Source of the DNA: SIAQ01 sp963767835
Lineage (GTDB): Bacteria; Planctomycetota; Planctomycetia; Gemmatales; Gemmataceae
Direction of reading: 5' to 3'
NCBI GenBank assembly: GCA_963767835.1
Contig: CAVYFY010000012.1
Span: forward strand, 1 to 64,000
DNA: 64,000 bases
The translations under genes were made by a program, and so were the position numbers. Every line of letters begins with the position of its first letter. Within the stretch, counting starts at the first letter, position 1. The notes below the pieces were generated by a model. It saw only the letters and a program-made list of their open reading frames with translations, was not told the origin of the DNA and did no database searches. This document shows positions 18,775-29,448 of this stretch, piece by piece.

Positions 18775-19009
18775 TGACCACCTCTTTGTTATGCCGGTGC
18801 CGTCACCCTGATTCAAGCAAGAGTATCCAGCGTTCCGACATGTCATCAAGGGAGAAGGCTGCCAAGTTGCCAAATCGCGCGCGCCATTTCCTAGGCCACG
18901 GCGGCCTGATATGAACCTGCCAGTGGTGAATGTTTGACCCGTGCGTTCAAATCCCCGCAGGTAACACGTCGCTATTGCCGTTGCCCTGAAACACAACGGC
19001 ATCATACGG

Positions 19010-22000
19010 TTACCGATCGCTCTGTGCCGACGGAACCTGGTAAACCTCGCCGGGTTCGGCCAGGCGCAGGATATAGATCGTGCCGTCCGCATTGGCGCTG
19101 GCCAGGTATCTGCCCTCCGGCGTCATCGCGATGCCATGCAGCGATTGCAGCACGTTGGGGAACAGGGATAGGGTTCGGTGCCGCGAAGGATCTCCACTAG
19201 GATCCCAAAGTCGAACCTTGCCGTCCGCATTGTCGTCGGCCGCCAGCAAGCCGCCGTCGCCCCTCCACGCCAACTTGACGGCAATGGAACGCGTTCCCTC
19301 AAGGCTCTTGACCTGCTTGAGGGTCGTCAGGTCCCACAAGCGGATGGTGCGGTCGTTGTTGCTGGAGGAGGCGAGCATGCGCCCGTCGGGCCGGAATGCG
19401 AGGCCGCGTGCGGAGCCTTGGTGGCCGACGAGCGTTGCCAGCAGCCAGCCGTTCAAAGGATCCCAAAGGCGCACCACCCCATCGGCGTCGGCCGTGGCAA
19501 GCACTCGGCCATCAGGACTGGCGGCGAGATCGCCCCATTCACCGGGCAGCCGGCGCAAGGCGCGCAAGTGTTTACCGGTCGCCGGGTCCCACACGTGAAT
19601 CAGGCCGTCCTGATCGGCCGTGGCCAGCCAGCGCCCATCAGGGGACGCAGCCAAGCGGTAGACGTTGCCAATGTGGCCGCCCAAGGTGTGTAACTCCTTG
19701 CCGGTCTGAACGTCCCATAGCTTGGCGGTGCGGCTAGCGCCGCCGGTGGTGGCGAGTCGAGGGTGGGTGTTCGGTCCCTTGTCGCGGGTCGGGACGAACG
19801 CGGTTTCGAAGATAGCATGTCCCGATGTGGGCAATTTGTGCAGCGGTTTGCCCGTGGCCAGGTCCCAGATAATTGCTGATTGGCAATCCCCGCCCGCCGA
19901 TGCCAGCATCGAGCCGTTGGGGCTGATCGCGACGCCTGTGATCCCCTTGTCGCCATGAGCCAGGATGGCCGCCAGTTCGGGCGGGGCGTCCACCTTGCCC
20001 AAACCGAAGTTGACGAACAGGCCCACTGGAATGTCCTTGCGCTGGAGATTGTCGGCGGCGCTGGGCCGCTTGGCGAGTTCGAGCGGATCGGGCAGCTTGA
20101 TCGGTGGCCCGGGCTCATAAGGCGGCGGGGGCTGCGGAACCTTGAGGATCACGATGGCGCCGCTGGAAATGCCGGTGACGAGGTAGCGGCCCTCCGGCGT
20201 GAAGCACGCATTGACATCGCCGCCCGCCGGGCCCACTTGGATCGATAGGGAGCGGGGGTTGTCGGTCGTTCGATCCCAGAATCGCACGGTGCCATCGGTG
20301 GATCGTGTGGCCAGTAGAGGCGCGATCGGGCTGAACTCCAGGCCGTGGACGCTGGTGACGTGGCCCGGCAGCGTCTCTGGCTTCCAGGTGGCGACATCCC
20401 AGAGCTGGACTCCCCAGACATCACCCACCGCTGCCAACGTCTTGCCATCGAAACCGAACGCCACATTGTTGGCGCCGTGCGGCAAAGGGAATTTTTGCAG
20501 ACGCCTTCCGGTGGCCAGGTCGGTGACGAAAACCATTCGGTCCTCGCTTCCCGAGGCCAGCCGTTGGCCGTCCGGGCTGAAGGCCATGCACCGCACCACC
20601 GACGTATGCCTGCAGACCAACGCGGGCTCCTTGTTTTCGGTCAGATTCCAGAGCCGCACACTGCCGTCATCATAGCCCACCGCCAGGGATCGGCCGTCCG
20701 GGCTGAACGCCGGGCGAAACATGTTGATGCCCGTGCCGGGCAAAGTCCGGAACACCTCGCCGCGCTCCACGTCCCACACGACGACGGTGTGGTCGTTGCT
20801 CGCGGACATCAGAAGTTTTCCGTTCGGACTGAAGACGACGGCCCGAACGATGTCCGAGTGTTCTGCCGGGAGCGTGCGGGCCGGGGGAAGCGCGTCGCCG
20901 GCCTTCCATGCGGCCAGGTCCCAGAGCTTGATGTTGCGATCCGCGCCGCTGGAGGCCAGGAGCTTGCCGTCGGGGCTGACGGCCACGCAATAGATGGGGC
21001 CATCGTGCGGCTGCTTGGGCAACAGTTCAGCGCCCGTAACGGCGTTATAGCTGCGCACATAGGGGACATCCGGTACGTCCCGCGTGGCAAACAAGGTCTT
21101 TCCGTCCGGACTGAGAGCGTACTGGCCGTAGAGCCCCTGGCTTTGCAGGCGGAACGAAGCGGCTTCCTTGCCGGTGGCAGTGTTCCAGCGCATCAGCTTG
21201 TGAACGGCGCCGCCGGTATCGTGGTTGGCGGTGAGCAAGGTTTGGCCGTCCAAATCGAACGCCAGCCACCCAGCCGGTGCTCGCAACGTGTGCAGCGGTT
21301 GCCAGGTATCGGTGGACCAGAGAACGGCCTCGTTGTCGCTCCCGGAGGCTAGCAGGGTCCCGTTGGGGCTGAACGCCACGCGCTGCAGATACCGCGTGTG
21401 TCCCTTGAGACATTCCAATTCTTTGCCCTTGTCGGCTTCCCAGACCCGCGCGGTTCCGTCAATGCCCGCGGTCGCCAGGCGCTTGCCGTCCGGACTGAAT
21501 GCGACATCGAGCAGACCCCCCGTGTGTCCCAGCAGAGCGAAGATTTCCTTGCCGTTTTCGACGTCCCACATTCGGCCGCTTTGATCGGCGCTGCCCGTGA
21601 GGAGGCGCTTGTTGTCGGCGCTGAAAGCGACGGCGAACACCGTGCCGGTGTGACCCGTGCATGTCGTGACGGCCTGACCGGTGTGAATGTCCCACACGAG
21701 AACCTTGCCGTCCCCCGCGCCGGATGCCAGGAGCTTCCCGTCATGGCTGAAGGCCGCCGCAAATACGCGGCTGGTGTTACCGGCAAACGTTCGGAGGCGA
21801 TCTCCTGTCCGAGCATCGTAAAGAACCACGCTATTGCCACAGGGAACCGCCAACCGATTGCCATCGTCGCTCCGGCAGAGGAACCCCCGAGCTCCATCAT
21901 CGGGCAGGGGGAATTTTCGCGCGTCGCCCCATAGTGCCACGCATTCCGGTGGCGCCAGGTCGGGATCGCCGCCGCCGATCTGCGCCAACAGGGCGCGCGG

Positions 22001-23432
22001 AATGTCGTCGCGCTTGCGGCCATCGAACACACTGGGCATCTTCGCCAACTCCTCCGCCGTTCGTTTCGGCGCTGGGGCAAACAGCGGATTCCCTGTATCG
22101 GGCGGCAGCAATTCCGGCGGACGCAACCAGCGATACACCGGGACGGCGGCGACGATGGCAACGATGGCAAGAACCACTCCGGCGGCAAGCGCGGCTGGCT
22201 GCCAGCGCCGCCGACCCGCCGGCCGTCTCACTTCCACCGGACGCGGCAACGGCGCGAGATGCGGTTGCTGCGCGTGAGCGAGATGCTGGCTCAAAAGATC
22301 GCCGACCTCCGCCGCCGTCTGAAACCTCTCCTCCGGCTTTTTGGCTTGCAGCTTGCCGATGACGTCGCACAACCATTCGGGAACTTCGGGGATGAGTTCT
22401 CGAATGGGCCGCGGCGTGTCCTCGCAGACGCGCTTCAGCACCGCCATCGTTCCCGAGGCCCGAAACGGCGGCCGGCCACTCAGCATCACGTAGAACACGC
22501 TCCCCAAGCTGAATTGATCGGCCCGCTGGTCGAGCGTCTTGCCCTCCGCTTGCTCGGGGGCCATGTACATCGGCGTGCCGGCGACCACGCCCGATTGCGT
22601 CAGGCTCGCATCATCTGCCGCCCGTGCCAGGCCGAAATCGGTGATCTTGACACGCGGCTCGATCCCTTCATCAAGGAGAATGTTGCTCGGCTTGATGTCG
22701 CGATGAATCAGGCCCTGGGCGTGGGCAGCCGCCAGGCCGTGAGCAATCTGTACGGCCAGCCGCAGCATTTCGGGATGTTCCAGCGGCCCGGTGTCGTCGA
22801 GCTTCTTCTGCAAAGTGCGACCGGGGATATACTCCATGACCAGGTACGGGATCGGCTGCTCCTCGACGGCATAGATTTGCACGACATTTTCATGGCGGAC
22901 CTTGGCGGAGGCGCGGGCTTCGCGCAGAAAGCGCTTGCGCCGGCGAGGAGGACGCCAACTGGGCCGACATCACCTTGATCGCCACGACGCGCTGCAGCTT
23001 TTCATCGAAGGCGCGCACGACAATGCCGAAACCGCCCTGCCCTAGAATTTCCAGGACCTCATAGTGCCCCAGACAGCCGAGCGATGCGGGCTTGGTGGAT
23101 GGCTGGAGGAATTCGAGCGCCGACTCGTTTCCGTCTTCTCCAGGCCCGGCCGCGGTCACGGCGGGATCCTGCCGGCGGGCCGCCTGATTGATCGAATCGT
23201 CCATCCCCAGCGTGTTATCCGATGGCAGTGGAACGGCCTCGATCGGGGTCACCGCCGGGTGTTCAAGGATGCTGGCCGGCACCTGATGTGCCTGGAGCAA
23301 TGCCTCCACGCGCCGGCGCAATTCGGCGTCGCCAGCGCACTCCCGATCGAGAATGGCGGTTCTTTGATCCGCGTTTTCCGCTTCAACCGCTGCCAAGAAA
23401 ATCGCCTGCACTCGCTTCGCATCGACGGACAT
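19010..23432 (-). CDS. Serine/threonine protein kinase with C-terminal WD40 propellers (one frameshift)
   Basis: About 1474 residues from ATG at 23432, preceded by GGGAGG. An N-terminal helical part (about 1-110) leads to the kinase domain: LGQGGFGIVVRAF, VVAIKVMSAQ, then a frameshift near 22945, continuing with RKRFLREARASAKVRHENV, HRDIKPSNILL, ITDFGLARA and GTPMYMAPEQAEG. One membrane helix (LAAGVVLAIVAIVAAVPV) follows, then more than twelve WD40 units (for example FSHDGKLLASGAGDGKVLVW) in two blocks separated by a Pro-rich linker. The kinase would face the cytoplasm and the propellers the other side. An ECF sigma gene lies 75 bases upstream on the same strand, the usual planctomycete arrangement, suggesting the kinase senses a signal for that sigma factor (inference). 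Confidence 0.9.
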
Positions 23433-23507
23433 GATGTGACCTCCCAAAAAGAGTTCACCCACAGTGCGTTTTTTTCACTTGCGGCTGTCGAAAAATAGAA
23501 AAAAAAA

Positions 23508-24061
23508 TCAATCGGGGTCGAGGGCGTTCGAAAGCCAGGCACGGGCGTACGTCCACTTCTGTCTGGCCTGATAGACCGTGATCCTCAGGGCCGCGGCGAC
23601 TTCTTCATGGCCAAGGCCGGCGAAGTGGCGCAAGGCGACGACCTGAGCAGCGACCGCATCTTCCTCGGCGAGCTTGGTGAGAGCTTCGTCCAGGTCGATG
23701 AGCCGATCTTCGGCGCTCGGCGCCGGCGCATCGGCCAGATCAACCCGCTTCAGTTCGCCGCCGCGTCTCTGGCTTTTCTTGCACGGGCCTGCTCGACCAT
23801 GATGCGGCGCATGGCCTGGGCCGCAGCGGCAAAGAAATGGCCCCGGCCGTTCCATTGCTTGGGTTGCTCCACCTTGACCAGCCGAATATACGCCTCATGC
23901 ACCAGGGCCGTCGCGTCCAGCGTCTGACCCGGCTTCTCATGGACCAAGCGCTGAGCGGCCAGGCGGCGAAGCTCCTCATACACCAGCGGAAGGAGCTGGC
24001 TTGCGGCTCCCGAGTCTCCTTGGTCCATGGCGTTCAGAAGAAAAGTGATGTCGTTGTTCAT
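23508..24061 (-). CDS. ECF RNA polymerase sigma factor, planctomycete kinase-associated type (one frameshift)
   Basis: From ATG at 24061: MNNDITFLLNAMDQGDSGAA, then region 2 sequence YEELRRLAAQRLVHE, ATALVHEAYIRLVKV and GRGHFFAAAAQAMRRI. The frame shifts near 23775 and continues to a sigma region 4 with LTKLAEEDAVAAQVVALRHF and GLGHEEVAAALRIT, ending LSNALDPD. It matches the ECF group in which members sit next to Ser/Thr kinases. No anti-sigma gene is adjacent; control probably passes through the downstream WD40 kinase, known for related families by association and here an inference. Confidence 0.85.
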
Positions 24062-24258
24062 CAAGGGCAAGAGTAAACCGAATGTCGCGTGACGGCAAGT
24101 CGGTCTGCGCAGCGCCATTGCGATGGCAAGTTTCTCGACCCGTCCCGCGTTCCAATCCATGCTCAATGCGCCGACCCGGATTTTCAAGGATTATTTCCTT
24201 TCCGGCGCTCTTCGGATCGTCTAACATATTGGATAAACCCTTTTTTTCCGGAGTAATC

Positions 24259-25411
24259 ATGCGAAGGCTAATTCTTGGTTCCATCGTGGGGCTGGCGCTT
24301 GTGGCCCTGTTGGCAGGCACAATTTCGGCGGGCGTCAGGATTCAGCCGCCGGCGGTGCCGATTCGCGTCGCCAGCACCGAAGTCGCATTCGTCGGCAGAG
24401 TCACCGAGATTGAGCCGGTAGACGTCGAGGCCAAGGCGTCGCCCACGGCGACGACGACGACGAAATATCACATCGCCGTCATCAAAGTGAATCAAATCGT
24501 CAATGGCCTGAAAGAAGAAAAGACTCTGCGTGTTGCGTTCCTCGCGGACAGGCCAAAGATTCGCCCGGGCATCCAGTACATTGCCAAGCTCGATGTCGGC
24601 CAGGAGGGCCTATTCATGCTCAACAAGCACCATGAAGGCAAGTTCTACCAGGCCCCGATGTACGGCTACTTCATCTCGGCAGAGCAAAAGACGTATGAGG
24701 ATGATCTCAAGGCCGCGAAAATGGGGGCCGCGATCCTGCGGGATCCCAAGACCGCGCTGCAATCGAAGGATGCCGACGAGCGCTTCATGGCGGCCGCGCT
24801 GCAGATCGGCAAATATCGCAAGCAAATGGGCCTGACGAACCAAAAGGAAGTGCCCATCGACGCCGAGGAGAGCAAGCTCATTCTGAACGCTCTCGCCAGC
24901 GCCAAGTGGACGCCGCCGACTTTTCGCCAGCCGAACCCGCAGCAACTGTTCTTCCAACTCGGCGTGGGCCCGGCAGATGGCTGGAAGGCGCCGATGAAGG
25001 CCAACGCCGACGAAATGCGCCAGGCGATTCAAGATTGGATCAAGGCCAACGCGGGAACCTATCGCATCAAGAAATTCGTGGCCGCCCCCGCTGAAAAGGC
25101 CGAGCCGATCAAGGGCGACGCCAGCTACAAGGCCGCCGTTGCGGCAGGTAGTACGCACAGCCGCACGTTCACTTTTCGCCAGGGCGTCGCCTACGAAATC
25201 ATGGTCCGGAGCGAGCCGAGAGCGCACCGATGTCGATCTCTATGTGATGGAGCCGGCCACCGGTAAGGTCATGGTCGCCGACGTGAGCATCGGCCCGGAT
25301 TCAATGGTCCGCTGGACGCCAAGCCAGGCCGGCGATTATCGCATCGAAGTCCGCAACCTGGACAGCGCTACCGCGGTGGAGTCGGCCGTGTCGATCCGCG
25401 AGGCGAAATAG
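24259..25411 (+). CDS. Exported protein of unknown function (one frameshift)
   Basis: ATG at 24259 starts a signal peptide (MRRLILGSIVGLALVALLAG). The mature part contains AFVGRVTEIEPVDVEAKA and IAVIKVNQIVNGLKEEKTL, then a helical region (KTALQSKDADERFMAAALQI). Near 25215 the frame changes and the tail reads RTDVDLYVMEPATGKVMVAD and AGDYRIEVRNLDSATAV, a small PPC-like beta domain. It diverges from the sigma factor gene; the 197 bases between must hold both promoters. Family not recognised. Confidence 0.65.
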
Positions 25412-25448
25412 GCTCTGGTTGTCTGCCGGGCGAGGAAAGGACTCTCCG

Positions 25449-27058
25449 ATGCTCAGCACGATGCAGGATTATCCGCTAACCGTCAACTCCCTCTTCGAGC
25501 AGGGCGCAAGAGTGTTCGCGGACAGCGTGGCCGTCACCTTCGACGGCACGGCCACGCGCCGCGCGACCTTCGCTCAAGTCGCCGCGCGAGCGCGCAACTG
25601 GCGGCGGCACTCGCGCGGCTCGGCGTCAAGCCGGGCGAGCGCGTCGGCACCTTCTGCTGGAACTCTCAACAACATCTCGAAGCCTACTTCGCCGTCCCGT
25701 GCATGGGCGCGGTGCTGCATACCATCAATCTTCGCCTCTTTCCCGAACAGATCGCCTACGTCGTCAATCATGCCGAGGACCGCGTCATCATCGTCGATCC
25801 GACGCTTCTGCCGATCCTGGCGCCGCTTGTCCCGAAGCTGACGACCGTGGCGCATTTCATCGTCATCGGCGACGCGGGCGCGTTTCCCGGCGCGGCCCAT
25901 GATTACGAAGATATTCTTAGCCGTGAAAATGCTGACTTCGCATTCCCGGAAATTGACGAGCGCTCGGCGGCGGCAATGTGCTATACAAGCGGCACCACCG
26001 GCAACCCGAAGGGCGTCGTCTACAGCCATCGCTCGATCTATCTGCATTCGCTGGCGGCGGCGAGCGCCTCGGGGTTTGGCTTGACGTGCCGCGATCGGGC
26101 GCTCATCGCGCCGTCGATGTTTCACGCCAACGCCTGGGGCATTCCCCATGCCGGCTGGTGGGTCGGCGCGGATTTGATCTTTCCCGGGCGGTTCCTGCAA
26201 TCCGAGCCGCTGGGCCGACTGATCGCGCTGGAGAAACCGACTTTTTCGGGCGGCGTGCCGACGGTCTGGAATGATCTTGTCCGTTTTGCTGAGGCGAATT
26301 CAATCGATCTCTCTTCGTTTCGGCTTCTCATCGCCGGCGGTTCAGCGGTGCCGCGCTGCTTGATCGAGCGCTTGCAAAAGCGGCACGGCGTGCGGATGGT
26401 TCAAATTTGGGGCATGACCGAGACCGGCCCGCTGGCCGCCCTGTCGCATCCGCCGCACGCCTGTTCAGTCGATGAGGACATCGACTGGCGGGCGAAGACG
26501 GGGCGCGTGTTGCCGGGCATCGATCTGCGTATCGTTGATGCGGGCAAGGTGCTTCCCTGGGACGGCGCAGCAATCGGCGAAATCGAGGTGCGCGGCCCCT
26601 GGGTTGCCGCGCGCTACTATAACGACGACGCCCCCGAAAAATTCGACGACGGCTGGCTCAAAACCGGCGACGTCGGCTCCGTCGATCCGCTCGGCTATAT
26701 CCAGATCACCGACCGCGCCAAGGACGTGATCAAGTCGGGTGGCGAATGGGTCTCCTCGGTCGAGCTTGAAAATCAACTGATGGCCCATCCCGACGTGATC
26801 GAAGCCGCCGTCATTGCCGTCACCGACGAGCGCTGGGACGAAAGACCGCTGGCATGCGTCGTCTTGAAGGAGGGAACGCCGACCACGCTGGGAGATTTGC
26901 GTGCCTTCCTGGCGCAGCGCGTCGCTCGCTGGTGGCTGCCCGAACGCTGGGCGATCCTCGGCGAAGTGCCCAAGACGAGCGTCGGCAAGTTCGACAAGAA
27001 GGTGCTGCGGCAACGCCTGGCGGAGGGGGAATTGCCGGTGTCCATCGTGCAAAAGTAA
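25449..27058 (+). CDS. AMP-forming acyl-CoA ligase (one frameshift)
   Basis: About 536 residues. The N-terminus from ATG at 25449 reads MLSTMQDYPLTVNSLFEQGA, then the frame changes near 25605 and continues as GVKPGERVGTFCWNSQQHLE. Conserved blocks of the ANL family follow: AMP-binding YTSGTTGNPKG, QIWGMTETGPL, GWLKTGDVG, and the C-terminal SVGKFDKKVLR carrying the catalytic Lys. The best fit is a medium- or long-chain fatty acyl-CoA synthetase of the LcfB/AlkK type, activating a carboxylate to acyl-CoA in the cytoplasm; the chain length cannot be read from sequence. The stop is 5 bases from the convergent gene at 27063. Confidence 0.85.
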
Positions 27059-27062
27059 TCGG

Positions 27063-27584
27063 TCAGTTGCGCCGCACGGAAAGCTTCCGCGCTTGTTGGA
27101 TTCCGCGCGGGTCCACTTTCATGATTTCGAGGTCGTAGCCGAACTCGACGATCACGCGGATCACGTCGCCCTTCACGCCGGACACTTCGCCGTGGATCAG
27201 ATAGCCGAATGTGGCCATGCCGTTGATCGCGACATTGTCCTGGTCAAAAAAGACGTGGCGGATTTTCCCGTCCGGCAAGAAAAGGACTTTTTGCAGGTTG
27301 TCCAGGTCGTAATTCTCGATGTCCCTCGTGAATTCCAACCAGTAAACGAATCGGCCCGCGGTGAGGATGCGGTTGCCCAGCTTCTTGCGCTCGGACGCCG
27401 GCCAAAGCTCAGCGCCGAAGAATTTCTTCTTCAGCCCCCAGGCGTTCTCGAAATAGGAAAGATCGTCGTCGAGCGCAATCGGGATCGGCGGGGGCGGCAG
27501 CGCGCCTTTTTTTTGCGGCTCCTGGCTTACCGCGAAAGCGCTTGCCGCGCACAGGATGCAAAGGCCGGCCAACTTCGTTCGCAT
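27063..27584 (-). CDS. Exported protein of unknown function
   Basis: 173 residues from ATG at 27584. Signal peptide MRTKLAGLCILCAASAFAVS, then EPQKKGALPPPPIPIALD. The mature part reads SYFENAWGLKKKFFGAEL, RKKLGNRILTAGRFVYWLEF and GKIRHVFFDQDNVAINGM. It may be soluble in the periplasm. No family is recognised and no catalytic motif is seen. It converges with the acyl-CoA ligase. Confidence 0.6.
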   Translation of the reverse strand: MRTKLAGLCILCAASAFAVSQEPQKKGALPPPPIPIALDDDLSYFENAWGLKKKFFGAELWPASERKKLGNRILTAGRFVYWLEFTRDIENYDLDNLQKVLFLPDGKIRHVFFDQDNVAINGMATFGYLIHGEVSGVKGDVIRVIVEFGYDLEIMKVDPRGIQQARKLSVRRN

Positions 27585-27771
27585 GATCGAATGCTCCACG
27601 CAATTGGGGACGTGAAATGTCTGCTTGTATTCTGCGCCGGCGGCTGGCGAAGTAAAATGCAAAGTGATTTGAAATGTACGAATGGCGTGTGAGGAGCTGG
27701 AATAAACTGATTGCGGCGGAGGGTTTGCTCAAATTGCCCGATTCACGCGCCGGTTGAGGCGCAACCATTCG

Positions 27772-28113
27772 TCAAGATAACTCCAAACACATCTTCAAAC
27801 AGTCCTCGATTTCGCGGATGGCGGCGTCGGACAACAGCCCAATGATGGGGCCGATCCGCGTTTGGTCTCGAGTCAAAATGTTGTTGCAGGATGCGTAACA
27901 AATCTTGTTCAGCCCGGAGACCGCCTCAAAGGCTGGATCAATCTCGACCTCGGTGCCTGGAATCCCGAACCGCGTGCCCGTGATTTTCACAAGGATCGTG
28001 TCGTCGATCAATCCATTGAGAAAATCAGCCTGTACAACAACGGCGGGGCGGATTTTTGCTCCCGACAGATCGCTGTACGGCCAATTCACTTGAACGACTT
28101 GGCCGCGTGTCAT
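27772..28113 (-). CDS. MazF/PemK-family toxin (endoribonuclease)
   Basis: 113 residues: MTRGQVVQVNWPYSDLSG followed by IRPAVVVQADFLNG, the typical PemK/MazF start, then TEVEIDPAFEAVSGLNK and a C-terminal helix. The family cleaves mRNA at short sequences. The start overlaps the stop of the upstream antitoxin gene by ATGA, the usual order of antitoxin first. The cleavage sequence cannot be predicted. Confidence 0.8.
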   Translation of the reverse strand: MTRGQVVQVNWPYSDLSGAKIRPAVVVQADFLNGLIDDTILVKITGTRFGIPGTEVEIDPAFEAVSGLNKICYASCNNILTRDQTRIGPIIGLLSDAAIREIEDCLKMCLELS

Positions 28114-28310
28114 GGTTTCTTCCGGATCAAGTCGTTGTCTGCTTCGTCATCCCAAACGCGGCCTTTTTGACCACCCACGATGTCGCGGGTGAGGTCGTAT
28201 TCATCGCGGCGGATAAGAACGAAGATTTCTTTCGTCCGAGGATTGACGACTTGCATTGGCGCGGTCTGTTGCGCCATGGCCCGCACTTGTTCTTCGGTCA
28301 GTTCGATCAT
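28110..28310 (-). CDS. Antitoxin partner of the MazF-like toxin
   Basis: 66 residues from ATG at 28310 (MIELTEEQVRAMAQQ), chosen because a GGGAGA Shine-Dalgarno lies 7 bases upstream; an ATG at 28331 is possible. It contains QVVNPRTKEIFVLIRRDEYD and an acidic, Trp-containing tail. Short size, acidic tail and the overlap with the toxin gene support an antitoxin that probably represses its own operon (inference). Confidence 0.7.
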   Translation of the reverse strand: MIELTEEQVRAMAQQTAPMQVVNPRTKEIFVLIRRDEYDLTRDIVGGQKGRVWDDEADNDLIRKKP

Positions 28311-28374
28311 AGCGTCTCCCTTCTTCGCCATCGTAACATGAGGGATGGCTGCAAACAAGATGGCTCGCCAGGCG

Positions 28375-29279
28375 TCATGCTTGGATATTGACGCATTCGA
28401 TCTTGCGATCGACGCGCTTCAGCAAGCCGGCGAGGACGCGCCCGGGCCGATCTCGTAGAACTTGGCGACCCCGGCCGCCAGCAAACCGCGCATGGTCGAT
28501 TCCCACAGCACCGGCTGCAACACCTGACGCACCAGCAAGGCGCGAATCTCGGCGGGGTCGGTGTGTGGTTTGGCATCGACGTTGGACCAGACCGGAATTC
28601 GTGCCGGCTGCAAGGCCGCCTGTTCGAGAGCGGCGGCGAGGGCTTGATCGGCGGGTTTCATGATGTCGGTGTGGAATGCGCCAGCTACCGCCAGACGCAT
28701 CGGCTTGCCGCCCGCCTCCGTGGCCAGCTTTTCGATTTCGTTGCACGCCGCCTTGGTTCCGGACACGACCGTGTTGCCGGGGCAGAGCAGATTGGTGACT
28801 TGCATGGTGCCGGCCGAACGCGCCTTGGCGCACAGTTCCTCAACCTTGTCGAGTGGCAAGAGCAGCACGCTGAGCATGCCGCTCGGTGTCGCATCGGCGG
28901 CGGCCTGCATCGCCTCGCCGCGCCTTTTGACGAGCTTCAATCCGTCGGCGAAACTCAAAGCCCCGGCAAACGCCAACGCAGTATATTCACCCAGGCTCAA
29001 ACCGGCGGCGGCGACGCATTCCTTCTCGACTTCCGGCGTCAGCTCCCGCAGGCTTTCCAGTGCCGCGAGGCTGGCGACGTAGATCGCCGGCTGGCTGACG
29101 GCGGTGCTGTCGAGCTTCTCTTTGGGCCCCTTGATGCAGATATCGAGCAGGTCGTAGCCAAGGATGCCGGCGGCTTCATCGAAGAGCTTGCGTGCCGCGG
29201 GGAGGCTGTCGCACAGCGCATGAGCCATGCCGACATATTGAGCGCCCTGGCCGGGGAAGAGAAATGCGATTTTCGGCAT
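28375..29279 (-). CDS. fabD: Malonyl-CoA:ACP transacylase (frameshift near the C-terminus)
   Basis: About 300 residues from ATG at 29279, with GGAGGG seven bases upstream. Transfers malonyl from CoA to acyl carrier protein for fatty-acid synthesis. Seen: FLFPGQGAQYVGM at the N-terminus, nucleophile block AAGLSLGEYTALAFAG, LPLDKVEELC, AVAGAFHTDIMKPA with the catalytic His, and GVAKFYEIGPG near the end. The frame breaks near 28437; the expected tail (RVLAGLLKRVDRKIECVN) is in the next frame to 28375. It belongs to the rpmF-plsX-fabD cluster, with one TPR gene inserted before it. Confidence 0.9.
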
Positions 29280-29396
29280 CGATACGCCCTCCGTGTGCGT
29301 CGAAGCTTCGATCTGCACCTGCGTTCCTTCCGGAAGCCGAACGGGTGCGAGCGGGCCAAAGATGCCATGCTCGAATTTGGCGGGAATGGTGTACAT
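29280..29396 (-). other. DUF104-like coding segment fused in frame to the fabD start
   Basis: From ATG at 29396 the sequence MYTIPAKFEHGIFGPLAPVR followed by LPEGTQVQIEAS runs without a stop into fabD. It matches the start of DUF104 (AF2212-like) antitoxins, which are usually 60-75 residues. Because fabD has its own ribosome site, I read this as a remnant antitoxin start or a separate small gene whose stop was lost. Confidence 0.4.
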
Positions 29397-29448
29397 CGAA
29401 ATCACCTTGGATCGCAACAGCGGCTGCCTTTTCAATTGTACCGGCTTG

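Noticed and set aside
20345..21352. 335-residue plus-strand frame
   Set aside because: Antisense of the WD40 repeats of the kinase gene.
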